Positions 20,529 to 22,111 of a stretch of 22,111 bases of DNA are shown in pieces. The position numbers and the translations under genes are program-made. The first letter of the stretch is position 1, and each line of letters begins with the position of its first letter. The stretch is from Planctomycetota bacterium. GTDB lineage: Bacteria; Planctomycetota; Phycisphaerae; WQYP01. The notes below the pieces were generated by a model, which saw only the letters and a program-made list of their open reading frames with translations, did no database searches and was not told the DNA's origin. The stretch covers positions 1 through 22,111 of the forward strand of contig JAJXZA010000078.1 of the NCBI GenBank assembly GCA_021780285.1, written 5' to 3'.

Positions 20529-22111
20529 GCGTATCCTCTCGTTTGCGGTATCCCGGTCTGCGGCTAAAAATGCTGACGCTGGGGCGAAATGCGCTCGCCT
20601 GAGCTTTTAACATCAAAGCTGGGGCATAACTCGGATCTATTGCCAGCGCCCGATTGAGCCTGATCAGACCCTCGGCGATGCGGCCGCGGGCGATGGCCGC
20701 TTGGGCGAGAAGCACATTTGCGTAGGCGCTGCGGCGGGCTTCAAGGTTATCGCTAAACAACAGCATGTTCGGTAGAGATGTGGCAAAATAATCAACGGTT
20801 GGTTGTGCTTTAAGAAGTTGCCGGGCGTGGCTTTCCACGCGGGCGATCATGTGTTTGGCTTGGTTGTGGCGGCCCAGTGCCTGCAATGCTCGAATGGAAA
20901 AATAGGTCATGATGGAAACCGATTTTACCGCCATCTGCTCAAAATCGCCGCGGGCGCTGGCGGCTTTATTCCACCACTGCCGGGCGGCCGAAGGGTTTCC
21001 GCACGACTGCTGTGCGCAGCCCATCGCATAAAAAATATCGCTGTGGTTGGCAAGCAAATGCCGGGCTTCACCGAGATTCTCTGGAGGGTTAAGTGCTGCG
21101 TCAAGATGCTTGACGGCCTGCGGTGCATCGCCGCTTTGCACGCACTCTTGCGCAAGCAACTGCCGGGCGCGGGCGTATTCGCCGAGGGCCAAACCCTCGC
21201 CTCCTTCCCATGGTTGAAAGTGTCGGTTTATCAAGATTGTCAGAGCCTCTCGCGGCTGGCCTATGCTGTTGTGAAGGGCCGCTAACTCGATGCACAGATC
21301 ATCGCGCTGGTGAACAAGTTCGTGGTGTTGCAGGAGCTTTGCGATACGTTTGGCCGGCGGGTGCCCCAATCGCTTCCAAAGCTGATCGCGTTCATAAACA
21401 AGGCGGGCATCTCGAGGAGCAGCTTGTATCGCCCGGTTAAAGGCCTTCAGTGCCTGTTGCGGCTGCCCGGCGACATTGAACTTCGCAATACCCAAATTCC
21501 GCCATGCGATACTATTGGTTGGGTCGAGATTTGCGGCGGTTGTCCAGTGCACCATCGCTTGTGCTCCACGATCGTGCGCATATAAAAAATTGCCTAAATA
21601 GTAGTGCGCCTTGTAATCCCTGGCGTCTTGACTGATGGCCCATTGCAGCGTAACGAGGTCCTCAAGCAGCCATGGAAAGCAGTAATCGGTATCAGCTTTT
21701 TGGGCCAGTTTAAGATGTTTTCTGCGTTCACGAGGCATGGCGCGTGCATCGTATAATCGCGCCAGATGATAGTGCAGCATCGGTAAAGCGCCGGGGGCGG
21801 CATGCGATACGGTTTGCTCAAGCAACTTACAGGCCACGATCAAAAAGCCAGATCGCCAGGCAATATGTGCGATGTCCATGGCTGTAAATGTATCGCAGCC
21901 GATGCTGCGGCCGCCCAGCAATTGAAGAAAATCATCAAATGCCGGGCGATAAAAAGTGTCTGCTGGGGTGTGTTGCATCGGAGACTTGCTTGAGTTGTTG
22001 CAGGCAGCCTGTGACAGAGCGTACATCGCCGCGGCCTGCGGATTGTGCTGGTGTAACCCACGGCTGGTGAGCCGCTCGATGGCTTTTGCGTAGTTTTTAC
22101 TGCGACAATCC
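20521..22111 (-). CDS. TPR-repeat protein, DUF5107-associated type (5' partial)
   Basis: The frame stays open to the window edge: codons upstream of the ATG at 22026 continue a TPR-like helix (NYAKAIERL), so the true start lies beyond 22111. 529 residues are visible. Helix-turn-helix TPR units recur, e.g. AHYYLGNFLYAHDRGAQAMV, AWRNLGIAKFN with ALKAFNRAIQAAP, and near the end ANVLLAQAAIARGRIAEGLI with LNRALAIDP. Long conserved-looking stretches (LVYERDQLWKRLG, FQPWEGGEGLALGEY, NLGEARHLLANHSDI, VDYFATSLPNMLLF) match what I remember of the C-terminal part of large DUF5107-TPR proteins; the DUF5107 part would be outside the window. The Arg/Lys-rich tail is unstructured. The stop at 20521-20523 overlaps the sugar porter ATG, linking the protein to carbohydrate use by context. 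Confidence 0.8.
   Translation of the reverse strand, partial: DCRSKNYAKAIERLTSRGLHQHNPQAAAMYALSQAACNNSSKSPMQHTPADTFYRPAFDDFLQLLGGRSIGCDTFTAMDIAHIAWRSGFLIVACKLLEQTVSHAAPGALPMLHYHLARLYDARAMPRERRKHLKLAQKADTDYCFPWLLEDLVTLQWAISQDARDYKAHYYLGNFLYAHDRGAQAMVHWTTAANLDPTNSIAWRNLGIAKFNVAGQPQQALKAFNRAIQAAPRDARLVYERDQLWKRLGHPPAKRIAKLLQHHELVHQRDDLCIELAALHNSIGQPREALTILINRHFQPWEGGEGLALGEYARARQLLAQECVQSGDAPQAVKHLDAALNPPENLGEARHLLANHSDIFYAMGCAQQSCGNPSAARQWWNKAASARGDFEQMAVKSVSIMTYFSIRALQALGRHNQAKHMIARVESHARQLLKAQPTVDYFATSLPNMLLFSDNLEARRSAYANVLLAQAAIARGRIAEGLIRLNRALAIDPSYAPALMLKAQASAFRPSVSIFSRRPGYRKREDTHA

Noticed and set aside
1..22111. CRISPR arrays, tRNA or rRNA genes, insertion sequences, prophage
   Set aside because: No spaced direct repeats, T-loop or anticodon-like patterns, transposase, integrase or phage proteins were seen in the gaps or frames.

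Overview
This is a dense, GC-rich bacterial window (G+C estimated by eye at 55-60%). It carries complete housekeeping genes, several transporters and some accessory genes. I see no phage genes, insertion sequences, CRISPR arrays, tRNAs or rRNAs. The type of oxoglutarate dehydrogenase E1/E2 proteins, a DUF2617-like protein, a large TPR protein of the kind found downstream of DUF5107 domains, and an RND pump with a TEVAIF motif in TM10 together suggest Planctomycetota (perhaps a Phycisphaerae relative). Acidobacteriota or Verrucomicrobiota are alternatives. This placement comes from remembered protein style, not a search.

Layout. (1) 1-5238, plus strand: a tripartite RND efflux operon in the order TolC-like outer-membrane factor (its 5' end is outside the window), membrane-fusion protein, RND permease. 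The genes overlap by 8 and 4 bp. (2) 5239-5496: a convergent gap whose minus strand may hold the decayed tail of a formylglycine-generating-enzyme (SUMF1-like) gene. (3) 10686-5497, minus strand: a DUF2617-like protein, then after a 360-nt non-coding stretch sucA (GTG start) and sucB, the E1 and E2 of 2-oxoglutarate dehydrogenase. No E3 (lpd) lies alongside. (4) 10687-11138: a 452-nt gap holding a 16-bp perfect palindrome, a 40-nt hairpin and an AT-rich island (about 27% G+C) with a TATAAT box. (5) 11139-12271, plus strand: a gamma-class carbonic anhydrase-like protein and a four-helix membrane protein. (6) 13546-12356, minus strand: an MFS transporter. (7) 13708-17068, plus strand: a LolD/MacB-type ABC ATPase and a large FtsX-type permease overlapping it by about 47 bp. 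(8) 17213-18256 and 18494-19009, plus strand: an APH/CotS-fold phosphotransferase and a small HExxH zinc-protease-like protein. (9) 22111-19086, minus strand: a TPR protein running off the right edge, overlapping by 8 bp a XylE/GLUT-type sugar:proton symporter.

How they work together. The RND trio forms one drug/solute efflux machine. SucA and SucB are two of the three parts of the TCA-cycle 2-oxoglutarate dehydrogenase complex. The TPR protein and sugar porter look translationally coupled and probably serve carbohydrate uptake. The ATPase/permease pair forms one mechanotransmission-type ABC system of unknown substrate. The carbonic anhydrase and four-helix membrane protein are probably co-transcribed. 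No single new system is proven here. The best leads are the coupled TPR/sugar-porter pair, the possible FGE relic, the stand-alone zincin, and the structured non-coding DNA around sucA, the DUF2617 gene and the gamma-carbonic anhydrase gene.
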